DNA from: Haladaptatus litoreus
GTDB taxonomy: Archaea > Halobacteriota > Halobacteria > Halobacteriales > Haladaptataceae
Length of the DNA: 64,000 nucleotides
Direction of reading: 5' to 3'
Assembly: GCF_900156425.1 (NCBI RefSeq)
Contig: NZ_FTNO01000002.1
Span: 230,125 to 294,124, forward strand
In this document: positions 8,773 to 17,675 of the stretch, one piece after another
Layout of the letters: each line of letters begins with the position of its first letter
How positions within the stretch are numbered: the stretch's first letter is position 1
Notes under the pieces: generated by a model
What the model was told of the DNA's origin: nothing
The model's database searches: none
The model's input: the letters and a program-made list of their open reading frames with translations, nothing else
Position numbers and translations under genes: made by a program

Positions 8773-10197
8773 TTAGTCGTCTGCGGCGGGCGGTTCGTTG
8801 ACGGTATCCGGTTCTGCGTCTTCGTCGGTGTCGTCCATATCCGCGTCTTCATCGGCGTCGTCCACACGGGGGAAGTTGTCAATCGTGTCCCCACGGAACG
8901 CCGCCTCGTCGAACTCGTACTCTTCGTCCATAAATTCGAGTAGCGTCTGTGTATCCCGCATGGCGTTTTTGAGACAGGTCGAAGCACCCGGCGACGGCGT
9001 GATGTTGAAGATGATGTTGTCGCCGACGATTTTCGCTTCGCCCATGTCGAGGGATTTTTCGTTCGTATCGACAATCTGCGGTCTGACACCACCGTAGCCC
9101 TTCGCGCGCTCGATGTCGTCGATTTCGACGCTCGGAACGACCTTCTGGACGTGCGGAAGGAACTGTTTCGGCCCGACTTCCGGGACATCGTAGACGAGGT
9201 TTCTTAGGACGTACGGGAGAAGAACCCGGTCTGAGAGGATGTTAGCGTAGCTGAGAACCGCCGCCGCGTTCAACCCGAACACGTCGAGGAAATCCGACAC
9301 CGTCGAAACCCGTCCGCGTTCGAGCGTCGGAACGAGTTTTGCGGTCGGCCCGAACCGCGTAATACTCGAATCGTGAACGTCCGCATCGCCGTGAACTGCG
9401 GCGAACGGCAGCTTTTTCATTTGAAGCGTGTACACCTTCCCGTTCAGGAGGTCATCGGCGAGGAAGAAACTCCCAGCGACGGGAAGCAACACTTTGTCTT
9501 GTCCGTAGCCGAGTTCCTTTGCGATTTGGAGGCTGTGGGACCCGGCAGCGATGACGGCCGCATCCGAGTCAAAGCGCCCCTCGCTCGTTTCAATCGTGTA
9601 CCCATCGAGCGTCGGGGTGACGTCCGTGACCGTCGTCCCGGTGTAGATGTCCACGTTCGATTCTTCGGCCGCACGTTCAGCGAACGACTTCGTCGCTTCG
9701 CCGTAGTCGACGACGTAGCCGTCCGGCGTCTGAAGTGCGAGCAGTTCCTCGTCCGAGTCGCGCCCTTCGACGACTTTGGGTTCGATTTCCTCGATTTCCT
9801 CGCGCTCAATCGGTCGAAGTTTCGGGAAGAGGTCGCCGAACCCCTCCTCGTCGTACCGCCGTTCGAGTTTGGGAACTTCTTCGTCGCCAACAGCGAGCAC
9901 CATCTTGCTCCGTTTGGCGTGCATCTCACGGTCTGGGTCGTGGTTCTCCAGATAGCCTGCGAGCAGTTCTGCTCCCTCTTTTACTTCCTCCGCCTTTTCG
10001 AGCGTGTAGTTCGTCTCGATGTCCCCGAAGTGGAGCGTTTGGGAGTTGTTCGTGTGGTGGGAGTTAATCGCTGCAATCTCCGATTCCTTCTCGATCAACG
10101 CGATAGAGTCGATGTCGGTGAACTTCGCGGTCGTGTACAAAAGTGACGCACCGCTGATACCACCACCGACGATTACGAGGTCGTATTTACCAGACAT
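8773..10197 (-). CDS. FAD-dependent oxidoreductase, malate:quinone oxidoreductase-like
   Basis: A 474-residue flavoprotein that opens MSGKYDLVIVGGGISGASLL, a dinucleotide-binding GxGxxG motif. The HHTNNSQTLHFGDIETNYT segment, the mid-protein VIAAGSHSLQIAKELG and the late FNITPSPGASTCLKNAMRD resemble malate:quinone oxidoreductases, peripheral membrane enzymes that feed electrons from malate to quinone. The last 35 or so residues form an Asp/Glu-rich low-complexity tail (VDDADEDADMDDTDEDAEPD) not needed for the fold. An upstream in-frame start at 10269 would add 24 residues before the Rossmann motif and is less likely. Exact substrate not certain. Confidence 0.75.
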   Translation of the reverse strand: MSGKYDLVIVGGGISGASLLYTTAKFTDIDSIALIEKESEIAAINSHHTNNSQTLHFGDIETNYTLEKAEEVKEGAELLAGYLENHDPDREMHAKRSKMVLAVGDEEVPKLERRYDEEGFGDLFPKLRPIEREEIEEIEPKVVEGRDSDEELLALQTPDGYVVDYGEATKSFAERAAEESNVDIYTGTTVTDVTPTLDGYTIETSEGRFDSDAAVIAAGSHSLQIAKELGYGQDKVLLPVAGSFFLADDLLNGKVYTLQMKKLPFAAVHGDADVHDSSITRFGPTAKLVPTLERGRVSTVSDFLDVFGLNAAAVLSYANILSDRVLLPYVLRNLVYDVPEVGPKQFLPHVQKVVPSVEIDDIERAKGYGGVRPQIVDTNEKSLDMGEAKIVGDNIIFNITPSPGASTCLKNAMRDTQTLLEFMDEEYEFDEAAFRGDTIDNFPRVDDADEDADMDDTDEDAEPDTVNEPPAADD

Positions 10198-10479
10198 TGT
10201 TGTGGTCGCTATTTCAACGGCCGTGTTCCAGAGGGATAACTCATACTTTATCGCCCGTATTCTCGACAATCATCGAAATATCTATCGACAATTCGACCGT
10301 CCGTTGGGAGAACAATCGGAGACGCCCTTCAGAGAGTAGTTATCGTCAATCGACTTGGAAAGCCGGTTCTACTTGCAATTTCTCGTCCGAAATTCCTATG
10401 TCGTTGGAATATTCGAGTCGATATGAACGAACGATGACAAGAACTATGGTGTTCTTCCGTCATCTATCGAATGTTCTAC

Positions 10480-11469
10480 ATGAGTTCTGGTAACGACATT
10501 CCAATCGACCCTGATGGGTCGTCGAGTCCGATTCCGGACATCGACCTAAGCAGTATTTTGGGGAACACACTTCTCATCGGAATCGCCATCGTCGTCATCG
10601 CCGCACCGGTTGTCGGCTTTATGGCGTGGGAACCCGTCGAGGAAGGAAACGTCAAAGTCGTCAAAAAGTGGGGTGCGGCCAGCGGAACCGTCTTCGAACC
10701 CGGCGCGCACTTCATCAATCCCGTCTCGCAGAGTACCGTTTCACTCTCGACGCGCCCGCAAGCGTACACCATGTCGAGCCAACAGGGTGACGGCAATAGG
10801 GAAAATACCGACGACGCGATAACCGTCTTGACCGAAGACGGACTCCGAGTGGACATCGACATCACCATCCGGTATCGTGTCGATTCCGCTGAAGCGGTGA
10901 ACTTCTACAAAAACTATCGCGGTACCGACGCCGCAGAACAGCGGCTCATCCGCCCGAGCATTCGGTCGGTGCTCCGAACCGAAGCGGGACGCCTCCCAGT
11001 CACCGAAATCTACACTGGCGAGGGACAGACGAAACTGAAAGCGGCGGCACAGGAAACGCTTCAGCAGGATTTCAACGAGGATGGTCTTATCCTCGAAACG
11101 GTGCAGATTCGGAACGTCAACCTACCACAGGAGTACGCCCAATCGGTCGAACAGAAAGAAATCACGAAACAGCGTAAACAGCAGAAAGAAAACGAACTCG
11201 AAGTCGAAAAGCTGGAGGCCGACCGAAAACGAATCGAGGCGGAAGGACAGGCCGAAGCGAACCGCATCCTCAGTGAATCGCTCGACCAGAACGTTCTCAC
11301 CGAAAAGTACATCGAGAAACTGAACGAAACCGACACGGTGTACATCCCTGTTGGCGGCGAGGGCTACCCGCAGTTCGTCCGGAACATCGAGGGTGGCTCC
11401 GGTCAAAACTCCGGTCAGAATACCGCCCAGAGTACGAACAGCGGTTCGACTAATCAGTCAGCAGCGTAA
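10480..11469 (+). CDS. SPFH/prohibitin-family membrane protein
   Basis: A 329-residue protein with one N-terminal membrane span (LLIGIAIVVIAAPVVGFMA) after a short polar tail. An SPFH domain follows (EPVEEGNVKVVKKWGAASGTV...), then a long charged coiled-coil region (EITKQRKQQKENELEVEKLE) and an Asn/Gln/Ser-rich C-terminus. SPFH proteins (prohibitin, stomatin, flotillin) scaffold membrane microdomains and regulate membrane proteases. ATG 10480 is preferred to ATG 10471. Its stop overlaps the start of the next gene by one base, so the two are coupled. A second SPFH protein is encoded at 48592. Confidence 0.85.
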   Translation: MSSGNDIPIDPDGSSSPIPDIDLSSILGNTLLIGIAIVVIAAPVVGFMAWEPVEEGNVKVVKKWGAASGTVFEPGAHFINPVSQSTVSLSTRPQAYTMSSQQGDGNRENTDDAITVLTEDGLRVDIDITIRYRVDSAEAVNFYKNYRGTDAAEQRLIRPSIRSVLRTEAGRLPVTEIYTGEGQTKLKAAAQETLQQDFNEDGLILETVQIRNVNLPQEYAQSVEQKEITKQRKQQKENELEVEKLEADRKRIEAEGQAEANRILSESLDQNVLTEKYIEKLNETDTVYIPVGGEGYPQFVRNIEGGSGQNSGQNTAQSTNSGSTNQSAA

Positions 11470-11939
11470 TGACCAGCGCCGCCGCGAACCGACCAGTGAA
11501 GTGGACGCTCGCGCTGGCGGGTATTCTTTTGGGAGCAGCGTTTCTGGGCGTCGTAGCCAAATCGCTGGTCAGTTGGAAGGCACTCCTCCTCTTGCTCGCC
11601 GTTTTCGTCCCTGCCTTTCTTCTTTCGTATCGCCTCAGCAAGGCACGGCGCGCATACGACACCGGTCGATACGGAATCGGACGGCGCGTCGTTACCGAGC
11701 AGACGACGCTCTCGGATAGCTGTTCGGTCTGCGACCGCTCTGAAACCCGAAATCAACCGGGAATCCGACGACGGTTCGTCAAGGAACTCGTCGTCGATGG
11801 CGTTCCCGTCGCGCTCGTTGCAGACGGACAGAACGATTACTGTGCGGAGTGTGCCGAAACAGCTCCGGAGATTGATAGCGAGATGGATACCGAATCGCAG
11901 TCGCAAATCGGTTCCGAAGAACGGGAACGCGCCGAATAA
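11469..11939 (+). CDS. Membrane protein with C-terminal zinc-ribbon-like cysteines
   Basis: A 156-residue protein with two hydrophobic spans in the first 60 residues (WTLALAGILLGAAFLGVVA and ALLLLLAVFVPAFLLSY). A basic stretch follows, and then a cytosolic-type domain with paired cysteines in DSCSVCDRSE and DYCAECAET, spaced as in a zinc ribbon. The tail is acidic. The ATG overlaps the stop of the SPFH gene (TAATG), so the two proteins are likely made in similar amounts and may act together. This is not an NfeD-type partner, the usual neighbour of SPFH genes. Function unknown. Confidence 0.7.
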   Translation: MTSAAANRPVKWTLALAGILLGAAFLGVVAKSLVSWKALLLLLAVFVPAFLLSYRLSKARRAYDTGRYGIGRRVVTEQTTLSDSCSVCDRSETRNQPGIRRRFVKELVVDGVPVALVADGQNDYCAECAETAPEIDSEMDTESQSQIGSEERERAE

Positions 11940-11956
11940 CCCGCAGACAAATTTTC

Positions 11957-11965
11957 TTATAAAAT
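11957..11965 (+). promoter_or_regulatory. TATA box upstream of serA
   Basis: TTATAAAAT is a near-ideal archaeal TATA box. The predicted start point near 11987 would give serA an untranslated leader of about 50 nt, unusual beside the leaderless genes in this window. Confidence 0.55.
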
Positions 11966-11995
11966 AGAGAGGAAATTATACTGGCAATCTTCGCT

Positions 11996-12043
11996 ATGAG
12001 AGAAAGCGTTAACGGGCGGCAGGTGTTTTCTCTCCATCAATGA
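11996..12043 (+). CDS. Possible 15-codon upstream ORF overlapping serA
   Basis: ATG 11996 begins a short frame, MRESVNGRQVFSLHQ, whose TGA overlaps the serA ATG in the ATGA arrangement. With a transcription start near 11987 it would be translated first and could couple to serA. A frame this short can occur by chance. Confidence 0.25.
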   Translation: MRESVNGRQVFSLHQ

Positions 12044-13620
12044 AGATTCTGGTCACCGACCCCATCGCCGATGCGGGACTCGACCGACTCCGCGAATCGG
12101 GATACGAGGTAGAGACGGCCTACGACGTAGAGGGCGACGCGCTCTTGAACGCAGTCGCCGACGCGAACGGACTCATCGTTCGCTCCGGAACGGACGTGAA
12201 CCGCGAGGTGTTCGAAGCGGCATCCGAACTCGTCATCGTCGGACGCGCAGGAATCGGCGTAGACAACATCGACATCGAGGCGGCAACCGAACACGGCGTT
12301 ATCGTCGCAAACGCGCCGGAGGGCAACGTCCGCGCCGCCGCGGAACACACGGTTGCAATGGCCTTTGCCGCCGCGCGCTCCATCCCACAGGCGCACGTCC
12401 GACTCAAGAACGGCGAGTGGGCCAAAGGCGACTATCTCGGCACGGAACTGAACAAGAAGACGCTCGGTATCGTCGGACTCGGCAGAGTCGGGCAGGAAGT
12501 CGCCAAGAAACTCGACAGCCTCGGGATGGAACTCGTCGCCTACGACCCGTACATCAGCGAAGACCTCGCCCGGCAACTTGGGGCTGAACTGGTCGAACTG
12601 GACGACTGTCTCGACCGCGCCGACTTCCTCACGGTTCACACGCCGCTCACGCCCGAAACCGAGGGCCTCATCAGCGACGAGGAACTCGCGCAAATCGAAG
12701 GCGGCTACGTCGTCAACTGCGCCCGCGGCGGCGTGATTGACGAGGACGCACTCGCCAAGGCCGTCGAAGATGGCATCCTCGCGGGGGCGGCCATCGACGT
12801 GTTCGCCGAAGAACCGCTTTCGAAGGACAACCCACTGCTCGACGTGGACGACGTAATCGTCACGCCACACCTCGGCGCGAGTACGGAGGCGGCACAGGAG
12901 AACGTCGCCACCAGCACCGCAGACCAAGTCGTCGCGGCGCTCCGCGAAGAACCGGTCATCAACGCGCTCAACGCGCCGTCCGTCGAGGAGAGTGCATTCC
13001 CGCGCGTCCGACCGTACATCGAACTCGCGGAGACGGCGGGCAAAATCGCGACCCAACTGCTGGACGAGCGAATCGAGCGTATCGAGGTGAACTACGAGGG
13101 CGACATCGCGGAAGAGGAAGTTGACCTCGTCACCGCCAGCGCGCAGAAAGGTGTTTTCCAACCGCTCGAATGGCAGGTCAACGCAGTCAACGCGCCGCAA
13201 ATCGCCGAGGAACGCGGCGTGGAAGTCACCGAGAGCAAGACCCGACAGGCCGAGGACTTCCAGAGCCTCATCGCGGTCACCGTCGAAAGTGCAGACGAGG
13301 AAATCACGGTTGAGGGAACCCTGTTCGCTGGTGACGACCCCAGAATCGTTCGCATCGACGGCTACCGCGTCGATGCGATTCCGCACGGCCACATGCTCGT
13401 GGCGCGAAACCACGACAAACCCGGCGTCATCGGATTCGTCGGCACCGTCCTCGGCGAATACGACATCAACATCGCAGGGATGTTCAACGCCCGCGAAACC
13501 GACGGCGGGGAAGCACTGTCCGTCTACAATCTGGACGACGAACTCACCGAGGCCGCGAAACGCGCGCTCGAAGCCGACGAGCGCATGATTGAGGTGCGGA
13601 GTATCGCGCTGAACGGCTGA
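12040..13620 (+). CDS. serA: D-3-phosphoglycerate dehydrogenase
   Basis: A 526-residue enzyme for the first step of serine synthesis (3-phosphoglycerate to 3-phosphohydroxypyruvate). Residues 1-100 and 285-315 form the substrate domain. The NAD domain contains GIVGLGRVGQEVAKKL, the catalytic Arg and Glu regions (NCARGGVIDEDAL) and the His of DVIVTPHLGAST. An intervening allosteric substrate-binding domain and a C-terminal ACT domain (MLVARNHDKPGVIGFVGTVL) follow, as in the long type I enzymes inhibited by serine. Length is normal. The start is fixed by the family's 'MKILVTDPIADAGL' opening. A small ORF overlaps its start. Confidence 0.93.
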   Translation: MKILVTDPIADAGLDRLRESGYEVETAYDVEGDALLNAVADANGLIVRSGTDVNREVFEAASELVIVGRAGIGVDNIDIEAATEHGVIVANAPEGNVRAAAEHTVAMAFAAARSIPQAHVRLKNGEWAKGDYLGTELNKKTLGIVGLGRVGQEVAKKLDSLGMELVAYDPYISEDLARQLGAELVELDDCLDRADFLTVHTPLTPETEGLISDEELAQIEGGYVVNCARGGVIDEDALAKAVEDGILAGAAIDVFAEEPLSKDNPLLDVDDVIVTPHLGASTEAAQENVATSTADQVVAALREEPVINALNAPSVEESAFPRVRPYIELAETAGKIATQLLDERIERIEVNYEGDIAEEEVDLVTASAQKGVFQPLEWQVNAVNAPQIAEERGVEVTESKTRQAEDFQSLIAVTVESADEEITVEGTLFAGDDPRIVRIDGYRVDAIPHGHMLVARNHDKPGVIGFVGTVLGEYDINIAGMFNARETDGGEALSVYNLDDELTEAAKRALEADERMIEVRSIALNG

Positions 13621-13766
13621 ATCGCACCAGCGATTCAGCGGACGAATATTTTTATATGAAAACGGCACCAGACTCGGTGAGCTGACGAACTAACTCTCCG
13701 ACAAATCGTGGCTCCGCCCTGCCGCGAAAGCCGGACTCAAGTACCCGCCATACTTTCCTTCGAATC

Positions 13767-14993
13767 GTGGGCGAGGAACTCGTAGACGGAACTCAATCGG
13801 CGAGTCAGGAGCGACTGGTAACGGGCTACTCGGGGAAGCTCCTCCTCGCCGTCTCGCTGGGCTGGGCGATGATTCAGACGGGCCGACTCGTCCTCTCGCC
13901 GATGCTCCCGACCGTGATGGAGTCGCTTCGAATCACGGAGTTTCAGGCCGGATTGGCGTTCACCCTACTGTGGGGACTGTACGCTCTCGGCCAGTATCCG
14001 AGCGGGCGACTCTCCGACCATCTGTCGCGCAAAACCTTACTCGCCACCGGTCTCTCGCTCCTCGTCGTCGGGTTCGGCGTCCTCGCCAGCGCGCCGACTT
14101 ACGCGATATTCCTCCTCGGCGCGGCGGTCGTCGGAACCGGGGCGGGACTCTACCCAACTCCGGCGAGGGCGCTCGTTTCCGACCTGTTCGTCTCGCGCCG
14201 CGGGCAGGCCTTCGGCCTCCACGGCGCGTCGGGAGACGCTGGCGGTGCAGTTGCGGCGGGGCTTGCAATCGTCGTCCTCGCAGCTGCGACGTGGCGATTC
14301 GCCTTTCTTCCGGTCGTGCTCGCCCTCGTGGTGGTGTTCGTCCTGCTTCACCAGTGGAACCGCGAAGCTTACACGCCGCCGCGAATCGACGCCACTGTCG
14401 GGAGAGCAGTCCTCGGGGATATTCGAAAGACTGCGGGACGGTTCGCCAACCGCAGAACCGCGGCCTTGCTCGTCGCCTATTCGCTGTACGCGTTCGTCTG
14501 GCAGTCCGTCACCGGATTCCTCCCGACCTTCTTGCAGGAGGCAAAGGATTTCTCCCCGGAACTTGCGGGCGGCGGGTTTGCCGTGTTGTTCGTCGTCGGG
14601 GCGCTGGTCAAACCGCTGTCGGGGTCGCTCGGCGACCGGATTTCGCGCCCCGTCGTCGCCGCTGGGTCGCTGGTCGTCGCAACGCTCGCTCTCGCGGGCG
14701 TCATTCTGACGACCAGCACGCTCGCGGTTACCGCGAGCGTCGTGGTCTTTTCTGCGGGATTGATGGCGTATCCACCAGCCATGCAGGCGCACCTGATGGA
14801 CGTGTTCCCGGACGGAAGCATGGGCGGCGACCTCGGTGCGACGAGAACCATCTACATCGGCCTCGGCAGTCTCGGAACGACCTACGTCGGATTCGTCGCA
14901 GGAGAGGCAGGATACACGACCGCGTTTGCAGGTCTGCTCGTGTGTCTGGTTGTCAGCGCGAGCATCGTCCTCGGACTCGCCCAGATTCGCTAA
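13767..14993 (+). CDS. Major facilitator superfamily transporter
   Basis: A 408-residue protein with about twelve hydrophobic segments. The loop between helices 2 and 3 reads GQYPSGRLSDHLSRKTLL, the MFS signature (G-x-x-x-D-R/H-x-x-R/K); a second copy, SGSLGDRISRPVV, is in the C-terminal half. A GTG start at 13767 leaves a short hydrophilic N-terminus before helix 1; later Met codons lie inside helix 1. Substrate cannot be told from sequence. It converges on the GlpA-like gene with a 4-nt overlap of the two stops. A TATA-like TTTTTATATG near 13650 would imply a long leader. Confidence 0.85.
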   Translation: MGEELVDGTQSASQERLVTGYSGKLLLAVSLGWAMIQTGRLVLSPMLPTVMESLRITEFQAGLAFTLLWGLYALGQYPSGRLSDHLSRKTLLATGLSLLVVGFGVLASAPTYAIFLLGAAVVGTGAGLYPTPARALVSDLFVSRRGQAFGLHGASGDAGGAVAAGLAIVVLAAATWRFAFLPVVLALVVVFVLLHQWNREAYTPPRIDATVGRAVLGDIRKTAGRFANRRTAALLVAYSLYAFVWQSVTGFLPTFLQEAKDFSPELAGGGFAVLFVVGALVKPLSGSLGDRISRPVVAAGSLVVATLALAGVILTTSTLAVTASVVVFSAGLMAYPPAMQAHLMDVFPDGSMGGDLGATRTIYIGLGSLGTTYVGFVAGEAGYTTAFAGLLVCLVVSASIVLGLAQIR

Positions 14994-16234
14994 TCCCGAA
15001 TCACGTCGGAGGCCAGTTCCTCCGCTGGTGGAAGCGGGCCGAACTCGTCCAGTGCATCCCGAAGTTCGTCGGGATCGTCACGGCCGGGGAGCGGTTCTGT
15101 CGCGGTTCGACACGGTTCGCTCACGCCGAGTTCCGAACAGACGTGGTCGGAAACCGTCTCGGCCATCTGCCGATACGTCGTCAACTTCCCACCGACGATG
15201 GTCGTCATTCCCGGTCTGTCGTCGCGTTCACCATGGTCGAGAAGCACGAAGTCGCGGGTCTGGGCACGCCCATCTTCGAAATCTGCGGCCGTCCCACCGA
15301 ACAGCGGTCTGACGCCCCAGTACGACCGGACGACTCTGGCCGTCGAAATGTCCGGAATCGTCTTGCTGGCCTCCTCAATCATCAAATCTTCCTCCCACTG
15401 CGCTTTCGTGTAGTCGTCCGGATTGTCGATTTCCACGCTCGTCGTCCCGATGATGGCCGTGTTTTCGTGCGGAAGGACGATGTCGCCGTCCGCCGCCGGA
15501 CGACAGCGGTTGACGACGGTGTCGAGCGACGGGAAGTCCACGACGACCATGACGCCCTTCGACGGTCGCATCGGTATGTCGATACCCGCCATCGCACCGG
15601 CCGATTCGGCCCACGCGCCCGTCGCGTTGACGACGTGTTCGGCGCGAATCGTTTCCGTTTTGGACGCCTCCCGGTGACGGACTTCTGCTCCCGCTACGGT
15701 TCCGTCTTCGACGAGCACGTCCACGACTTCCGCGTGCGTTTCGACGGTTCCGCCGTGTTCGCGGACATCCACGGCGTTTGCAACGGTAAGCGGAAACGGA
15801 TGAATCACGGCGTCGGGCACTCGAAACGCCCGTTCCGTTTCCGATGAGAGATACGGATGCTCTTCCCGGATTTCTTCTGCGAAAACCGATTCCACGTCGA
15901 TACCGCAATCGAGACAGGCCTTTTTCGACCGCTCGAAGTACGATTCGTCGTCCTCCGGCAGTTGCACGAAGTAGCCGCCGGTTTCGTCGAGACAGTGGTT
16001 CGCAATGTTGCGCAAGGTTCGATTTTCTTCGATGCAATCCCTCGCGCTGTCCGGGTCGGCGACCGCGTAGCGAGCGCCGCTGTGCAGGAGGCCGTGCATG
16101 TTTCCGGTCGCCCCGTCCGCAAGTCGGCCCCGTTCGACGACGATCGTATCCAGACCGCGAAGTCCGAGGTCGCGTGCGATAGCTGTACCCGTGATTCCGC
16201 CCCCGAGAATCAGCACGTCCGTTTTCCCCACCAT
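14990..16234 (-). CDS. FAD-dependent glycerol-3-phosphate dehydrogenase-like oxidoreductase
   Basis: A 414-residue flavoprotein of the GlpA/GlpD type. It starts MVGKTDVLILGGGITGTAIARD with an FAD-binding GGGxxG, followed by DGATGNMHGLLHSGARYAV (the GlpA 'ATG.NHGL.HSGARY' box), VVNATGAWAESAG and TTIVGGKLTTYRQMAE near the C-terminus. Full-length GlpA proteins carry an extra C-terminal BFD-like [2Fe-2S] domain and are encoded beside glpB and glpC. Here the protein stops after the oxidoreductase core and no such neighbours are present, so it may be a stand-alone paralogue. Substrate inferred only from family. Confidence 0.75.
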   Translation of the reverse strand: MVGKTDVLILGGGITGTAIARDLGLRGLDTIVVERGRLADGATGNMHGLLHSGARYAVADPDSARDCIEENRTLRNIANHCLDETGGYFVQLPEDDESYFERSKKACLDCGIDVESVFAEEIREEHPYLSSETERAFRVPDAVIHPFPLTVANAVDVREHGGTVETHAEVVDVLVEDGTVAGAEVRHREASKTETIRAEHVVNATGAWAESAGAMAGIDIPMRPSKGVMVVVDFPSLDTVVNRCRPAADGDIVLPHENTAIIGTTSVEIDNPDDYTKAQWEEDLMIEEASKTIPDISTARVVRSYWGVRPLFGGTAADFEDGRAQTRDFVLLDHGERDDRPGMTTIVGGKLTTYRQMAETVSDHVCSELGVSEPCRTATEPLPGRDDPDELRDALDEFGPLPPAEELASDVIRD

Positions 16235-16309
16235 GTTTTCCCTTCAGGGAGGGTGTCGTTTGACCCTGTTGGCGGTTCGAGGTGAGGAGGCCGAGGGGGT
16301 CGCGGTCAT

Positions 16310-17578
16310 CTACTCCGCCAAATGCTCCAACACGTCGTCGGTGTCGGCCGGAACGGGTTCCGGTTCGACGCCCGCCTCCGCGGCGGCGTCGGGGTCTTTC
16401 AGCAGGTGCCCCGTGGTGAGACAGACGACATTTTCGTCCGGCGAAATCTCCCCCGATTCGCGAAGTTTTCGCAGGCCAGCGACAGACGCCGCGCTGGCGG
16501 GTTCGACGCCGATTCCGTCCCCTGCGAGCGCTCGTTGTGCATCGGTGATTTCCTCATCCGTGACGGAAATCGCGGTGCCGCCGGTTTCTCGAATCGCCGG
16601 GAGGGCTTTCGGTGCGTTGACCGGATTGCCGATTCGGATGGCGGTCGCGATGGTTTCGACCTCGCCCCAGCGGCGGACTTCGTCTGCGTCGGTTTCGACC
16701 GCTTCGACCATCGGGGCCGCACCTTCCGCCTGAACGCCGGTCAAGGTCGGGACTTCCTCGGCGGTCAGTTCCCCGGCGGCGACGAGTTCGCGGAAGGCCT
16801 TGAACAGTGCGCTGGTGTTTCCGGCGTTGCCGACCGGAAGGACGATTCTGTCGGGAAGGTCGCCCGTCTGGTCGCGGAACTGTTCGATTATTTCCAAGCC
16901 AATCGTCTTCTGACCTTCCAGTCGGAAGGGGTTCAGCGAGTTGAGCAGGTACGCTTCGCCACGGTTTGCGAGGTCGGACACGATGTCGAGGCAGTCGTCG
17001 AAGTTGCCGTCCACTTCGAGGATTCGCGCGCCGTGAAGGCTCGCCTGCGCCACCTTTCCGGCGGCGACTTTTCCGGCGGGGAGCAAAACGAGGACTTCGG
17101 TTCCCGCCCGCGCGCCGTAGCACGCCAACGCCGCGCTGGTGTTACCGGTGCTGGCGCAGGCCAGTCGCTCGGTTCCGAGTTTTTCCGCGACTTTCACGCC
17201 GAGCGTCATTCCGCGGTCTTTGAAACTTCCAGTCGGATTCATCCCTTCGTGTTTGACTCGCAGATTCGAGACGCCGACTTCGTCCTCGATGGTGGGTGCC
17301 TCGTACAGCGGCGTGTTTCCTTCCTCGATGCTCACGCCGGATTCGACGGGGAGGGCGTCGACGTAGCGCCAGACGCCGCTCCCGGTAGACTCCGCGAAAT
17401 CGTCGAACGTCGGATGGTCCTCGTAGCGCACTTCGAGCAAACTCTCGCAGTCTGGACACCGATAACGGATTTCATCGAACGGCGGGCCAGCCCACTCGCA
17501 GTCGATGCAGGCGAGCCATACCCCGTCGTCGGCGTCGTCGGGAACCGGCGCGGTCGGATTCGAGAGCGTCAGGTTCAT
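16310..17578 (-). CDS. thrC: Threonine synthase
   Basis: A 422-residue fold-type II PLP enzyme. The N-terminus has a zinc-ribbon-like pair, LACIDCEW and RYRCPDCES. The PLP lysine is in GMNPTGSFKDRGM, and the phosphate-binding Gly-rich loop lies near VGNAGNTSALF. The family converts O-phosphohomoserine to threonine. The frame is open further upstream to 17851, but MNLTLSNPTAP at 17578 sits at the family's normal start and the added stretch has no homology-like features. Downstream it faces the GlpA-like gene; upstream lies the CapA-like gene on the same strand, 97 nt away. Confidence 0.9.
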   Translation of the reverse strand: MNLTLSNPTAPVPDDADDGVWLACIDCEWAGPPFDEIRYRCPDCESLLEVRYEDHPTFDDFAESTGSGVWRYVDALPVESGVSIEEGNTPLYEAPTIEDEVGVSNLRVKHEGMNPTGSFKDRGMTLGVKVAEKLGTERLACASTGNTSAALACYGARAGTEVLVLLPAGKVAAGKVAQASLHGARILEVDGNFDDCLDIVSDLANRGEAYLLNSLNPFRLEGQKTIGLEIIEQFRDQTGDLPDRIVLPVGNAGNTSALFKAFRELVAAGELTAEEVPTLTGVQAEGAAPMVEAVETDADEVRRWGEVETIATAIRIGNPVNAPKALPAIRETGGTAISVTDEEITDAQRALAGDGIGVEPASAASVAGLRKLRESGEISPDENVVCLTTGHLLKDPDAAAEAGVEPEPVPADTDDVLEHLAE

Positions 17579-17675
17579 TGCCGGGGTGGATGCGTTCCGA
17601 GGTGAAAAAGGCGCGGACGGTGGCAACGCTAGTGGGGATGAGAGTCGAAATGGGTTCGAAAGTCGAAAATCAGCG

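Noticed and set aside
12037-13668. Long open frame on the minus strand opposite serA
   Set aside because: It mirrors a clear SerA gene and its protein has no recognisable motifs; such antisense frames arise from strong third-position bias.
13970-15847. 625-codon frame across the MFS and GlpA-like genes
   Set aside because: It overlaps two well-supported genes in other frames and encodes an Arg-rich sequence typical of out-of-frame translation.
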